Shown: positions 26,355 through 34,575, counted from the stretch's first letter. The stretch is DNA of 64,000 nt from Jeotgalibacillus sp. S-D1 (GCF_004358665.1 NZ_SMZR01000002.1:434001-498000), one strand, 5' to 3'. Notes: generated from the letters alone by a model not told the origin. A program made the numbers and translations.

Positions 26355-26867
26355 TTAGTTATCTGCAGTTGTAGGAAGCTCCTGCAGCTTCGTTGGAAGA
26401 AGAACGATTGGAATGTCTTTGATTTCATCACCATAGATCTCTTCCATCCTGGCTGACAGTTTCCCAAACAGCTCCTCCAGCCATTGCTGGACTTCATCAT
26501 CAGCAAATGGTTTATCAACAAAAAACTGAATCTTTTCGCTGTCACTTTTCGTTTGAAAGCCTTTGATGCTGCTGATCGATTTCTGTAAGCCCAGCGCTTC
26601 TAACATTTTTTTATTGAAGGCAAGCGTGATTCCGTCCAGTTCGTTTTGCAGGAACTGCTCCCGTGAACCTTCATAGGTTAGTACGGCTATCTCATTTTCG
26701 AGCTCGGCATCGCCTTCACGCTCAACCAGCATCTTTGGCAAATGATACGCCGCTTCACTAATAGGTCCTTCTTTATGAAAGTCACGGTCATTAACCGTCC
26801 ATTTTAAATCACGCAGTCGTTTACTTATATCCATAAATAACATTTGTCCTAATGGATTCAACATCAT
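26355..26867 (-). CDS. Conserved-looking cytoplasmic protein of unknown function
   Basis: 170 aa, acidic. ATG 26867 is preceded by GGGAGGAA. No signal peptide or membrane segment; predicted alpha/beta, with a helical C-terminus EEVQQWLEELFGKL-like (here DDEVQQWLEELFGKL). No family recognised. It is convergent with the small membrane protein gene and divergent from the 317-aa gene at 27121. Confidence 0.7.
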   Translation of the reverse strand: MMLNPLGQMLFMDISKRLRDLKWTVNDRDFHKEGPISEAAYHLPKMLVEREGDAELENEIAVLTYEGSREQFLQNELDGITLAFNKKMLEALGLQKSISSIKGFQTKSDSEKIQFFVDKPFADDEVQQWLEELFGKLSARMEEIYGDEIKDIPIVLLPTKLQELPTTADN

Positions 26868-27049
26868 GTTGTATTCCTCCCAGCAACCATTTCTTTAATA
26901 TGTATATGTCCTTTTCACACAGCGCTCAAACAATTTTGCGCCTTTAATCACTGCTATGCGTATAAAAGTTCTTTATTTGTTCAAACTACTAAAGAAGAAA
27001 TTGGAAACAAAATAGTTCTTTATTGAGAACAAAAATGGTTGTGTCCTTG

Positions 27050-27078
27050 TTGCAAAAGGGCTATACTATTTCTATACA
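27050..27078 (+). promoter_or_regulatory. Sigma-A promoter upstream of the 317-aa gene
   Basis: TTGCAA (27050-27055), 17-base spacer, TATACA (27073-27078). Two copies of AGTTCTTTATT lie upstream near 26965 and 27014, the second followed by GAGAAC to make a small inverted repeat; these may be an operator. Confidence 0.6.
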
Positions 27079-27120
27079 TACTATATCTTATATGAGTTTA
27101 CTAATTAAGGAGTGTTTTCC

Positions 27121-28074
27121 ATGACTCAAAATGATTTTCACTTTAGTGTTCGTTATAAAGACTTTGAATACTCTGTTTCCGGAAATGAATCGTTCATTTC
27201 CCATCATGAAGCCGTCGCTTCCACTTACCTGACCAAGCTGATGGATGAAGATAAAAAAAAAGCCGCACCCTTTAAGATCACACGCGAGCCTTCCATGAAG
27301 CCAGCTGTACAGGAGAATAAAGAGGAAAAAACTGCTGCTCCCTCACAGCCCCCTGCCGCTGCACCAGAGCCTTCGTCAGTTGAACATCGTGACATCCAGG
27401 CGTTTTTAAATGGACTGCCTCTGCACTCGGAATGGCAATACACCCTTGCGATGGCGTTCTACCTGTTTCAATTTAAACGTCAGCCGTCCTTTACCGCAAA
27501 ATCGATTCGTAAACAATTCCGTGATGCCCGCCACACCGTTCCAAACAATATTCATCTGAGCATCCATACCTGCGTGAAAAAAGGGTACCTGAAAGAATCC
27601 GGTTTAGCTGAGCTTCAAAAGATCTACGAAATCACAGAATCGGGCGTCCACTACATTAAAAACGTCAACACAGAAGAAAAAAGCACCACCGAAACTTCCA
27701 TTAACACCATCGGCATGAAAGCACGTTCGGATCGAAAAGAAGAGCTCCTGGCATTTACGCTTGAAGAGCTGCAGCTGGAGAATAACCCGAATCCGACTTT
27801 GTTAGAACGCCTGGAGGATCAAGCGCTCAGCATTCTTTATTTATACAAGAAGGAGCTCGATTTCTCCCATTTATCAGCACAAGATGTCTACATTATCCTG
27901 CACGAACAATTCTCATTCACCTACTCACCAAAAGCCGTCCAAATCGCCCTAAGTCGCTCCCGTCCAAAGGTAGAGAAGCTCAAATACGACGGCCAAATGC
28001 ACTACCAGCTCACCAAGCTGGGTATGGACTACATGGAGAATTTGAAACGTAAGCAGTTGAACAATAAAGAATAA
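27121..28074 (+). CDS. Protein with two winged-helix-like segments, unknown function
   Basis: 317 aa from ATG 27121 (AAGGAG eight bases upstream; the in-frame GTG at 27112 overlaps the ribosome-binding site). The N-terminal ~60 residues form a small ordered part, then a Pro/Ala/Glu-rich linker (~65-90). Two similar segments follow: ~95-185 (AFYLFQFKRQPSFTAKSIRK ... YEITESGVHYI) and ~225-310 (ALSILYLYKKELDFSHLSAQ ... YQLTKLGMDYM). Each looks like a winged helix ending in a beta hairpin plus a basic helix, so it may bind DNA or be an adaptor. Own sigma-A promoter and strong terminator. No family recognised. Confidence 0.72.
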   Translation: MTQNDFHFSVRYKDFEYSVSGNESFISHHEAVASTYLTKLMDEDKKKAAPFKITREPSMKPAVQENKEEKTAAPSQPPAAAPEPSSVEHRDIQAFLNGLPLHSEWQYTLAMAFYLFQFKRQPSFTAKSIRKQFRDARHTVPNNIHLSIHTCVKKGYLKESGLAELQKIYEITESGVHYIKNVNTEEKSTTETSINTIGMKARSDRKEELLAFTLEELQLENNPNPTLLERLEDQALSILYLYKKELDFSHLSAQDVYIILHEQFSFTYSPKAVQIALSRSRPKVEKLKYDGQMHYQLTKLGMDYMENLKRKQLNNKE

Positions 28075-28083
28075 AGCATTCGA

Positions 28084-28116
28084 AGCCCGAAGCGATAATC
28101 GCTTCGGGCTTTTTTG
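28084..28116 (+). terminator. Strong rho-independent terminator
   Basis: AGCCCGAAGCGA and TCGCTTCGGGCT form a perfect 12-bp stem followed by six T. Confidence 0.93.
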
Positions 28117-28158
28117 TAGAGTGGACCTGCCAGCACAAGGACGGCACCGTGAGCCGCG

Positions 28159-28284
28159 CTTCTACACCTAATCAGGGAATTTCTACACTTCAACTAGAAC
28201 TTTCTACATCTAAATCCGCAACTTCTACACTCCCAGCCCGACCTTCTACATTTCCCAAACATCTTTCTACATTTCCCGATTTAT
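28159..28284 (+). repeat. 21-bp hexad element, copy A
   Basis: Exactly six 21-bp units (126 bp), each beginning YTTCTACA. Unit order by the bases after TTCTAC: ACCTAA, ACTTCAA, ATCTAAA, ACTCCC, ATTTCCC, ATTTCCC. Lies between two convergent terminators, outside any gene. Most diverged copy in its first four units. Confidence 0.9.
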
Positions 28285-28295
28285 AAACCCAAAAA

Positions 28296-28336
28296 AACAC
28301 ACCGAGCAAGCTATTCATTTGCTTGCTCGGTGTGTT
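28296..28336. terminator. Bidirectional terminator
   Basis: AACACACCGAGCAAGC (28296-28311) and GCTTGCTCGGTGTGTT (28321-28336), perfect 16-bp stem; a run of A on the left gives the T-tract for the minus-strand gene at 28351. Confidence 0.92.
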
Positions 28337-28350
28337 CTTTTCATATCTAA

Positions 28351-28515
28351 TTAGCTTTTAGTAAGTTTTTGTTTTCTTAAATAAACTGAACCAATCAAAA
28401 TTAAAACGATAATGACAACATTTAGCGTGACTGTAATCGCTTCGTTTTCCAATAAAGAGTTTATAAAAAAACTAGAAGCTACCAACACTAAACATAAAAA
28501 CACAAAAAGACGCAT
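28351..28515 (-). CDS. Small two-helix membrane protein
   Basis: 54 aa from ATG 28515, six bases after GAGGTG; the longer frame to 28590 has no ribosome-binding site. Two hydrophobic segments (~2-20 and ~27-47) and a Lys-rich C-terminus RKQKLTKS. Follows the NERD gene on the same strand after ~90 bp, strong terminator behind. No family recognised. Confidence 0.65.
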   Translation of the reverse strand: MRLFVFLCLVLVASSFFINSLLENEAITVTLNVVIIVLILIGSVYLRKQKLTKS

Positions 28516-28607
28516 ATCCATCACCTCGGATGTTAAGAATTTGAAGATATGAACTTCTCCAGTAGAAACCTTTATTTCTACCTTCCGCACCAGAAGTTCT
28601 AAACTTC

Positions 28608-29603
28608 CTACCCTTCCCCCGCTCCACCAATCCGATGAAACGGACTAAGATAAACTCGATTATAAGTTTTTCCTGTATGTTTAAGGTTCATTGCTTTCAA
28701 CAAACCATGGGTTGTCCTATTACAATCCAGACCTAAAAACGCCCTGGCATCTCTATTAGTTAGGGAGGGACTCATCAGCAGGAAATAATCATCCAGCGCT
28801 TTTTGATGCGCGTGGCGATCCCATCTGTTGCAGCGGGTGCACGCCCAGGAACGGTTGCCTCTTACCATACTGAAGGTTTTGCATTCCACACACCAAACTC
28901 CCTTCTGAATACTCCACTCCTCCAGTCCGTAACGTGAGACAACAGAGCGCCATTCGTCCTGTACGTTTAACGAAAGCAGCTTTGAACAAAGACTGGTAAG
29001 CTGCCTTTTCGTCAGCACTGTTTCTTTGTTTTGTAACAGCATCCGTCTAATCCTTGAAGTAATCTGGTCCGATTTACAGACCGTATCCCGTACCTCTTCA
29101 TATTCATCCGTTACCGTAAAGTAGACATTTGAGCTGGTAAAGACCACCTGAGTATAGATAGGAAGTGTAATTCCCCACCCATCAAAAAGCAGCTGCAAGC
29201 CTTCTTTCTGACGTTCAACCTGTAGGGTGGGGTTGGTGAAATACTGTACTTCATCATCTTTCATCCTGCGCATTTGCTTGAACTTCTGTTCAAATTCAAT
29301 TTCTCCAGTAATGTTTTTAGCTTCAATGATTAAAGCAAAATGAGGGGTTAAATGCAGCTGATCAATTTGAATCGTCTCTGTCCCATGAAAAACAGATAGT
29401 TTGAGGTCGCGAAAGGTGTGAAAATGGGGGGATAAAAAGGGAGATGTGATGGCGTCGAGGTATTGTTCACCATGGTAGCCTGCCTGCTGATTGGACAGAT
29501 CCTTCGTTATTTTGCTCAAATCCGGCCATCTAGGATCAATCCTCTCCGCGAGTGCCATAAGCTGGCGCAATCTGATGGGTAAGGCGCGTTCTTTTTTGAT
29601 CAT
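28608..29603 (-). CDS. NERD-domain (nuclease-related) protein with C-terminal zinc ribbon
   Basis: 331 aa. NERD domain ~35-150: GYHGEQYLDAIT, then DQLHLTPHFALIIEAKNITG, where the D...EAK pattern is the PD-(D/E)xK-like core. The central part is helical. A four-cysteine knuckle (CVEC...CTRC) near 245-265 is followed by a C-terminal region of ~65 residues. NERD proteins are common in Bacillaceae and thought to act in DNA processing, but no member here has a proven reaction. Copy B of the 21-bp hexad element lies ~70 bp upstream of the start. Confidence 0.82.
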   Translation of the reverse strand: MIKKERALPIRLRQLMALAERIDPRWPDLSKITKDLSNQQAGYHGEQYLDAITSPFLSPHFHTFRDLKLSVFHGTETIQIDQLHLTPHFALIIEAKNITGEIEFEQKFKQMRRMKDDEVQYFTNPTLQVERQKEGLQLLFDGWGITLPIYTQVVFTSSNVYFTVTDEYEEVRDTVCKSDQITSRIRRMLLQNKETVLTKRQLTSLCSKLLSLNVQDEWRSVVSRYGLEEWSIQKGVWCVECKTFSMVRGNRSWACTRCNRWDRHAHQKALDDYFLLMSPSLTNRDARAFLGLDCNRTTHGLLKAMNLKHTGKTYNRVYLSPFHRIGGAGEG

Positions 29604-29674
29604 CTATCAAACTCCTTTCCTGTTCGTGCTATTTATTTCGCTCCGGGTTTGTCTTTTTCCTTCTCCTCGGCAAA

Positions 29675-29800
29675 CTTCTACACTTGAACTAATAAATTCT
29701 ACAGTCCGAGCGTGACCTTCTACACTACAAACCAACCCTTCTACACTCCGCCCTCCACCTTCTACATTTCCCGTCTACACTTCTACATTTCCCACCCACG
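29675..29800 (+). repeat. 21-bp hexad element, copy B
   Basis: Six exact 21-bp units: ACTTGAA, AGTCCGA, ACTACAAACCA, ACTCCGC, ATTTCCC, ATTTCCC after each TTCTAC. TTTGTCTTTTTC lies ~28 bp before unit 1. Located upstream of the NERD gene, opposite strand. Confidence 0.92.
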
Positions 29801-29892
29801 CCGCCACTCTGTTACTACCACTACCCTTTATTAAGACGCATTCCAATTTATTTGGTATTAGTTTGTCCTTTTCTAACCACTACTCCGCACAA

Positions 29893-29997
29893 GTTCTACA
29901 CTTCAATTCAGAACTTCTACAGTCCAAGCACAACCTTCTACACCTCAAACCATCCCTTCTACATTTCCCGTCTAAGCTTCTACATTTCCCGCTCCCA
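29893..29997 (+). repeat. 21-bp hexad element, copy C (five units)
   Basis: 105 bp, five exact 21-bp units matching positions 1, 2, 3, 5 and 6; unit 4 is cleanly missing. TTTGTCCTTTTCT begins 31-32 bp before unit 1 (29862). Lies ~90 bp after copy B and downstream of the yjcZ-like gene. The rest of 29604-30130 holds no gene. Confidence 0.92.
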
Positions 29998-30023
29998 CCC
30001 CCGCTAGCCACGCTCTCAAGCAG

Positions 30024-30063
30024 AAAAACCCCGCCCGCAAGCCTAAGCTCACAGACAGGGTTT
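30024..30063 (-). terminator. Terminator of the YjcZ-like gene
   Basis: Minus strand AAACCCTG ... CGGGGTTTTT with inner AGC/GCT pairing; imperfect stem, good T-tract. Confidence 0.6.
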
Positions 30064-30133
30064 ATAGATATGTCCATATAAAGACATAATAATTTTTTCA
30101 CACCAAACGTGAAGGTGAGTTAATTACAGGTGA

Positions 30134-30259
30134 TTAGTGATTGCCCCACATACATGCGCCAATGATGATCAATAGAATGAAAAGCACAACAATTAAAGCA
30201 AATCCGCCACCACAACCGCCGCCGTAGCCACCGTAGCCGCCATATCCGCCGTAACCCAT
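30134..30259 (-). CDS. YjcZ-family sporulation peptide
   Basis: About 41 aa. The first third is Gly/Tyr repeats ([19 protein letters not shown]), then one membrane helix [20 protein letters not shown] and a stop. This is the standard build of YjcZ/YhaJ-type small hydrophobic sporulation proteins. GGAGGTG lies upstream of the ATG at 30259. Role in spores unknown even for the model proteins. End position accurate to about one base. Confidence 0.8.
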   Translation of the reverse strand: MGYGGYGGYGGYGGGCGGGFALIVVLFILLIIIGACMWGNH

Positions 30260-30388
30260 ACATAACACCTCCAATAAATAGTTTGAGTAGTTTTTACACT
30301 CTATATAGACTATGTAGGTCCAATTTGTTTGTATGGGTGAAGGTCCTGAATAGGTTAATTTTTTGGTGAGACCCGCTTTAATGAACAG

Positions 30389-30426
30389 AAAAAACCTGGT
30401 CTCCGATCACTCAAAAACCAGGTTTT
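30389..30426 (-). terminator. Terminator of penicillin acylase gene
   Basis: AAAACCTGG (30391-30399) and CCAGGTTTT (30418-30426), followed by six T on the minus strand. Confidence 0.88.
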
Positions 30427-30433
30427 ATATGAT

Positions 30434-32830
30434 TTAAGGCAGCAACTCGAGCACTGTGCCGTCGACCTGCTCCATATCGGCCGACGTTTCATGATACTCC
30501 CCCTCCACCCAGTCATCGATCTGGTCATGGTACCAGTCGGACTTGACGTGGCCGGATTGGCCGGGGCCAACGATATGATAGGCTTTTGCCAGGTCACTCA
30601 GGTCAGCAACAAAACGCCAGGCGGCTCCGTGGTCCGCGATTCCGTCCCTGCCATACGCAGCTGCCTGCACCGTAATTTGGCTGCCGCCGATCGGTACAGG
30701 ATCTTCCCGGTTGAAGAGCCAACTTAACACCGGCGAGGCACCTGCCAGCGGATGCTCAAAGTACACCTGATGGTAATCGCCCCATTGCCACTCTTCACTC
30801 TTTTCGCCAAAGTCCTCCTCCAGCCGCTTGTGAACCCGCGCGAGTGAATCGGTTAACCATTTACCGGTTCCACCGTATTCCCTTACCCACGCTCCTTCCT
30901 CTCCTTTAAATGAAGCTCGGAGTATCTGATCTGTAATATGGTTTTGACCGCCAAATAATTCACGCACATCAGCAGGGATCTGCTTGTTAAATAATACCGC
31001 TGGCAGCTCCTTCATCCACAAATGAAACAAAAGCGGTGCTGGTTCATTCTTGTCATCGATCTGGTTCCATTCCTTCAGAATGGTTAGTTCATCGGCAAAT
31101 TCTTCCCCGCCATCTCCTGCCTCCACCGCTGCGATCATGTCTGCTAAAAACTCCTGCGCATACAAATTCTTCTGATCCATTTGCAGCGCCATCATATCCT
31201 CCGGCGTGACTGCATCGTTTTGTGCGAGCACCTCTTCTATTCGCATATAACGGTACGGCTGGGCCCAGAAGTTGGTGATATGGTAAGGATAGTCACCCCC
31301 CGCAACTTCGTTATTCGCCGTTGCGATAAAACCGCTTTCAGGATTCACAACAGACGGCAATTCATCGTAAGGAATATACCCTGTCCAAGCATACTCCTCT
31401 GAATCACCCGGGACAGGGAGCTCTCCGTTTCCTGTCTCACGGATTGGAATTCGGCCGTTCGCCTTATAAGCAATGGTGCCATCCTTGGCAGCAAACACAA
31501 AGTTTTGGGCCGGCGCGTGAAAGTCCTCCAACGCTGTTTCAAATTCGTCCCAATTCACTGCCTTGTTCATATTCAGCACAGCCTGCAGCTCAAGTGTCGG
31601 TTCAAGCGCCGTCCATTGCATGGAAAATAACGTGTTTGAATCATCCTCCATCAAATCTGAAATGATCGGTCCGTGACGGGTAGTGGTGACCTGAAAATCA
31701 ACCGTCTCTCCGTCTTTTACCTCAATCGGTTCATCACGAATGTCCCCCTGCAGCCATTGATCTTCGTATAAAAACTGGGTTTGATCATCCGGATTTTGCT
31801 GTTCAATATATAAATCCTGCACATCAGGCCCAACATTCGTAACGCCCCACGCAACATCATCGTTGTGACCCAGAATAATTCCCGGAACACCGGCAAATAT
31901 GACACCGCTTACATTTTGTTCTGGTGATGTCAAATGCATTTGATACCAGATAGAAGGAGTGCTCAACCCGAGATGCGGATCATCCGCAAGCAGCGGCTCA
32001 CCGCTTTCCGTCCGCTCCCCCGACACCACCCAGTTATTGCTGCCGTTAAACGGCGGCGGAATCAGCGCGTCTTCAAATGCGCCTGCCACCTGGACGCTGT
32101 GTTTTCGGTTCGCTTCTATAATCGCCGGCGCATCCTCCGGATAGTGAATAAACAGCTCGCGTGATTTTTCCTCAGGAAACTCCTGTACTGCCCAATGCCT
32201 GAACGCAAGCGTCGACCAATTCCCGCCCAGGTCATACGCCATATATTTACCAATGGTAAGCGAATCGATTTCACTCCACTGATCCGGTTGATAGCCAAGT
32301 ACGGCAAATTCAAAAGGCAGCGTCCCGTCTTCCTTCGCTGCATCCATATACGCATTTACGCCTTCTGCATACCAGGCAAGTACCTGTTTGGCTTCCTCAC
32401 CGTAACCATCGTATGACTCTTCCGCTGCATGACGCAGACTGAAGGTACGAAAAAATTTATCAGTTGATACAGCCCCTTCTCCAACCACAGCAGAAAGCGT
32501 ACCGCTTGCCTGCCGTCTGGCCAGATCCATTTGAAAAAGCCTGTCCTGCGCTTGCACAAACCCCTGGGCACGATAAAGATCCGCGTCATTTTCTGCCTCA
32601 ATATGCGGTACACCATTTTCATCCCTTATAACAGTAACACCCGCTTCAAGCACATTCACCGTAAGCTGTCCTTCAATTATGGGGAGCGACTTCCCAATGT
32701 ACCAATTCAAAAAAAGCAACCCACCGGAAATAAGAACCACAAGCGCCCCAAACGCACCCAACAGCCACTTCTTCCACCAGCCGCGCTTCCGCTTTGGCCT
32801 CGCTTGCCGCTCTGGACGAATCTCTCTCAC
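30434..32830 (-). CDS. Penicillin acylase family protein (Ntn-hydrolase)
   Basis: 798 aa. A basic N-terminus and one membrane helix (~22-44) anchor or export the protein. The A-chain part (~60-250) has VIRDENGVPHIEAENDADLY and AQGFVQAQDRLFQMDLARR. The nucleophile of the autocatalytically processed B chain is Ser264 in NGSNNWVVSG; further motifs are LLADDPHLGLS, VAWGVTNVGPD and GPGQSGH near the end. Members hydrolyse amides such as penicillin G, acyl-homoserine lactones or cyclic lipopeptides; the natural substrate here cannot be told. Alone between terminators; hexad copy D lies upstream. Confidence 0.92.
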   Translation of the reverse strand: MREIRPERQARPKRKRGWWKKWLLGAFGALVVLISGGLLFLNWYIGKSLPIIEGQLTVNVLEAGVTVIRDENGVPHIEAENDADLYRAQGFVQAQDRLFQMDLARRQASGTLSAVVGEGAVSTDKFFRTFSLRHAAEESYDGYGEEAKQVLAWYAEGVNAYMDAAKEDGTLPFEFAVLGYQPDQWSEIDSLTIGKYMAYDLGGNWSTLAFRHWAVQEFPEEKSRELFIHYPEDAPAIIEANRKHSVQVAGAFEDALIPPPFNGSNNWVVSGERTESGEPLLADDPHLGLSTPSIWYQMHLTSPEQNVSGVIFAGVPGIILGHNDDVAWGVTNVGPDVQDLYIEQQNPDDQTQFLYEDQWLQGDIRDEPIEVKDGETVDFQVTTTRHGPIISDLMEDDSNTLFSMQWTALEPTLELQAVLNMNKAVNWDEFETALEDFHAPAQNFVFAAKDGTIAYKANGRIPIRETGNGELPVPGDSEEYAWTGYIPYDELPSVVNPESGFIATANNEVAGGDYPYHITNFWAQPYRYMRIEEVLAQNDAVTPEDMMALQMDQKNLYAQEFLADMIAAVEAGDGGEEFADELTILKEWNQIDDKNEPAPLLFHLWMKELPAVLFNKQIPADVRELFGGQNHITDQILRASFKGEEGAWVREYGGTGKWLTDSLARVHKRLEEDFGEKSEEWQWGDYHQVYFEHPLAGASPVLSWLFNREDPVPIGGSQITVQAAAYGRDGIADHGAAWRFVADLSDLAKAYHIVGPGQSGHVKSDWYHDQIDDWVEGEYHETSADMEQVDGTVLELLP

Positions 32831-32949
32831 TCTGCATTCCCCCTTACCCTAAAAAATTCTCTAAACTTGTATAAAACCCTTTTTACAAGAAAAGAAATGA
32901 GAGAGTTGCGGGTGAAAAGAGGATGAAATATCCATGAGGAAGGTGGCTT

Positions 32950-33075
32950 GTGAGCCGGGAAATGTAGAAGGGTGGTTGGGAAATGTAGAAAGTGGGATGC
33001 GTAGTGTAGAAGGGCTGGTTTATGGTGTAGAATTTCTCGTTCGAGCTGTAGAATGTCCAAATTGAAATGTAGAAC
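32950..33075 (-). repeat. 21-bp hexad element, copy D
   Basis: Six exact 21-bp units read on the minus strand from 33075 down: ATTTCAA, AGCTCGA, ACCATAAACCA, ACTACGC, ATTTCCC, ATTTCCC after each TTCTAC. GTTGTCTATTTC precedes unit 1 by ~30 bp. Lies in the 407-bp gap between the divergent penicillin acylase and 91-aa membrane protein genes. No other feature in that gap. Confidence 0.92.
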
Positions 33076-33237
33076 TCATTCGATGGGTTGAGTGAAATAG
33101 ACAACCAATTACTACATCAAATGGATTCGGCTGTGTTGGTTTACTATCCATTAATATGTTAAGGTTTCATATATTGGAAAAAACAGTTTAGCAGAAGAAG
33201 ATGAACAACAATTTTGACTAAAATCTATTGAAATGAA

Positions 33238-33513
33238 GTGATTCGTACAGTGAATAAGAAAACTCATTTTAAATTATCTATTCTTTGTTTTCTCCTGGGA
33301 ATGCTTCTCTGGGTTCCAAATATAGTATTTGAGATATCCAGTCCCTGGTGGATGTTAACCTTCATTATAGGCCCTATAGGCGTAACGTTTGGAGTTTTAG
33401 TCAAAAACATTTGGCTTATTCTTCTTAACGCATTCGTAATGGCCAGTTTTTTCATTTTTATGGCGTTAGGTTATTATTTAGCTGACCCTGCTAACAAATT
33501 ATTAGGATCATAA
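33238..33513 (+). CDS. Small membrane protein
   Basis: 91 aa if GTG 33238 is used, 87 aa from GTG 33250. Neither has a clear ribosome-binding site, so the start is uncertain. Three hydrophobic segments (~13-32, ~37-55, ~58-78). No family recognised. A terminator follows directly. Confidence 0.55.
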   Translation: MIRTVNKKTHFKLSILCFLLGMLLWVPNIVFEISSPWWMLTFIIGPIGVTFGVLVKNIWLILLNAFVMASFFIFMALGYYLADPANKLLGS

Positions 33514-33564
33514 AAAGAATGAGCCGAAATCTACTATTGTGTAGACTTTTAGCTCACTCTTTTT
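33513..33564. terminator. Bidirectional terminator-like hairpin
   Basis: AAAGAATGAGC ... GCTCACTCTTT with inner TCTAC/GTAGA pairing, followed by T on the plus strand; serves the membrane protein gene and the convergent P-loop gene. Confidence 0.7.
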
Positions 33565-33588
33565 CATATTTATATTTTAAACTGATTT

Positions 33589-34164
33589 TCATTTACATAT
33601 AAATCTGGTGTCACCGATCATTTCATCTACAATCTCTGACGTCTGTTTGAAAGTCGTATCAAATAGATAAGGTTGATTTAAAGGCTCTGTTCCCAATTTA
33701 TTTAATAGAAACAAAGAACGGTCGAGCGACTCAATATCCCCTCTCGTCTGTATCCGCTCCAATATTTTTTCTTTTTCCGCTGTTAATACTATATATCTTA
33801 ACGTTATTTCTAAATCAGATAACTCGTTGCGAAACCACTCCAGTTCATCTTCCACAACGAAGTCAATGACAACATTGTAGTCATGCTGAATATAATTTCT
33901 TGTGATAAGAAGGATATTTTCCCACGATAGACGCACCCGGTCCTCCCATGAAGCTTCTGAGCCGTAATTGAATGTATGAAGGATGAAATCTCCTTCTATA
34001 AGAATACATTTTTCCACACGTCGAGCGAGTTCTTTTGACGTGGTGGACTTCCCTACCCCAACTGGACCTGATACAAGATATAGTAAATTTTTCTTGTTTT
34101 CTCCCGTCAATTTAGCATCCTCCCTTACCCCTGATTGTTTAGATAATTCTATCATATGCGTCAT
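33589..34164 (-). CDS. P-loop kinase-like protein
   Basis: 191 aa from ATG 34164 (AAGGGG a few bases upstream; Met at 34155 is an alternative). Walker A GPVGVGKST near residue 38, an IEGDFIL segment, then helices with many Arg/Glu (YIVLTAEKEKILERIQTRGD), a layout like shikimate/gluconate-type small-molecule kinases or zeta-toxin-like P-loop proteins. The open frame continues upstream to 34374, but that stretch is a translation of hexad copy E as heptapeptides (LLHF...), not real protein. Substrate unknown. Confidence 0.7.
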   Translation of the reverse strand: MTHMIELSKQSGVREDAKLTGENKKNLLYLVSGPVGVGKSTTSKELARRVEKCILIEGDFILHTFNYGSEASWEDRVRLSWENILLITRNYIQHDYNVVIDFVVEDELEWFRNELSDLEITLRYIVLTAEKEKILERIQTRGDIESLDRSLFLLNKLGTEPLNQPYLFDTTFKQTSEIVDEMIGDTRFICK

Positions 34165-34203
34165 AAGCCCCTTATAGTCAATACTCTCTGAATCTAGTGA
34201 TGG

Positions 34204-34329
34204 AACAGGTGGGAAATGTAGAAGTGTGGACGGGAAATGTAGAAGATGCAGCGCGAAGTGTAGAAGGGATGGTTTGTGGTGTAGAAGTTCACGCCCGGGC
34301 TGTAGAAGTTCTGGTTTGAAGTGTAGAAC
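34204..34329 (-). repeat. 21-bp hexad element, copy E
   Basis: Six exact 21-bp units read from 34329 down: ACTTCAA, AGCCCGG, ACCACAAACCA, ACTTCGC, ATTTCCC, ATTTCCC after each TTCTAC. TTTGTCTTTTTCT starts 32 bp before unit 1, followed by CTCCGCACA as in copy C. Located 40 bp upstream of the P-loop gene, reading in its direction. Confidence 0.93.
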
Positions 34330-34418
34330 CTGTGCGGAGCAATGAGTAGAAAAAGACAAACCAGTAGTGGACATAATAAGTGCAACTGAAACTTATTTAA
34401 GGGAAGATACTTGCGTGT

Positions 34419-34544
34419 TCGATCCGGGAAATGTAGAAGTGTGGATGGGAAATGTAGAAGCTGCTCCGCGAAGTGTAGAAGGGATGGTTTGTGGTGTAGA
34501 AGGTCGCGCACGGGCTGTAGAAGTTCACGAATTAAATGTAGAAC
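34419..34544 (-). repeat. 21-bp hexad element, copy F
   Basis: Six exact 21-bp units read from 34544 down: ATTTAAT, AGCCCGT, ACCACAAACCA, ACTTCGC, ATTTCCC, ATTTCCC after each TTCTAC. Same orientation as copy E, 89 bp away, unit 3 identical to that of E. The TTTGTC leader is not clear here. Follows the terminator of the 44-aa gene. Confidence 0.93.
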
Positions 34545-34575
34545 CTCAACTCCCCCCAGCCCCAAACGAGCGCAC

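Noticed and set aside
30355-32622. Several ORFs on both strands within the penicillin acylase gene
   Set aside because: Alternative frames of a long GC-rich gene; no independent support.
32883-33104. Open frames across hexad copies giving 'FYxxxxx' or 'LLHFxxx' proteins (also near 29880-30101, 34194-34577, 34367-34623)
   Set aside because: They arise because the repeat unit is a multiple of three and has few stops; starts lack ribosome-binding sites and frames differ between copies.
28159-34544. The 21-bp repeats as a CRISPR array
   Set aside because: The constant part is only 7-8 bp, the rest is conserved by position and shared between copies instead of unique, and no cas gene is present.
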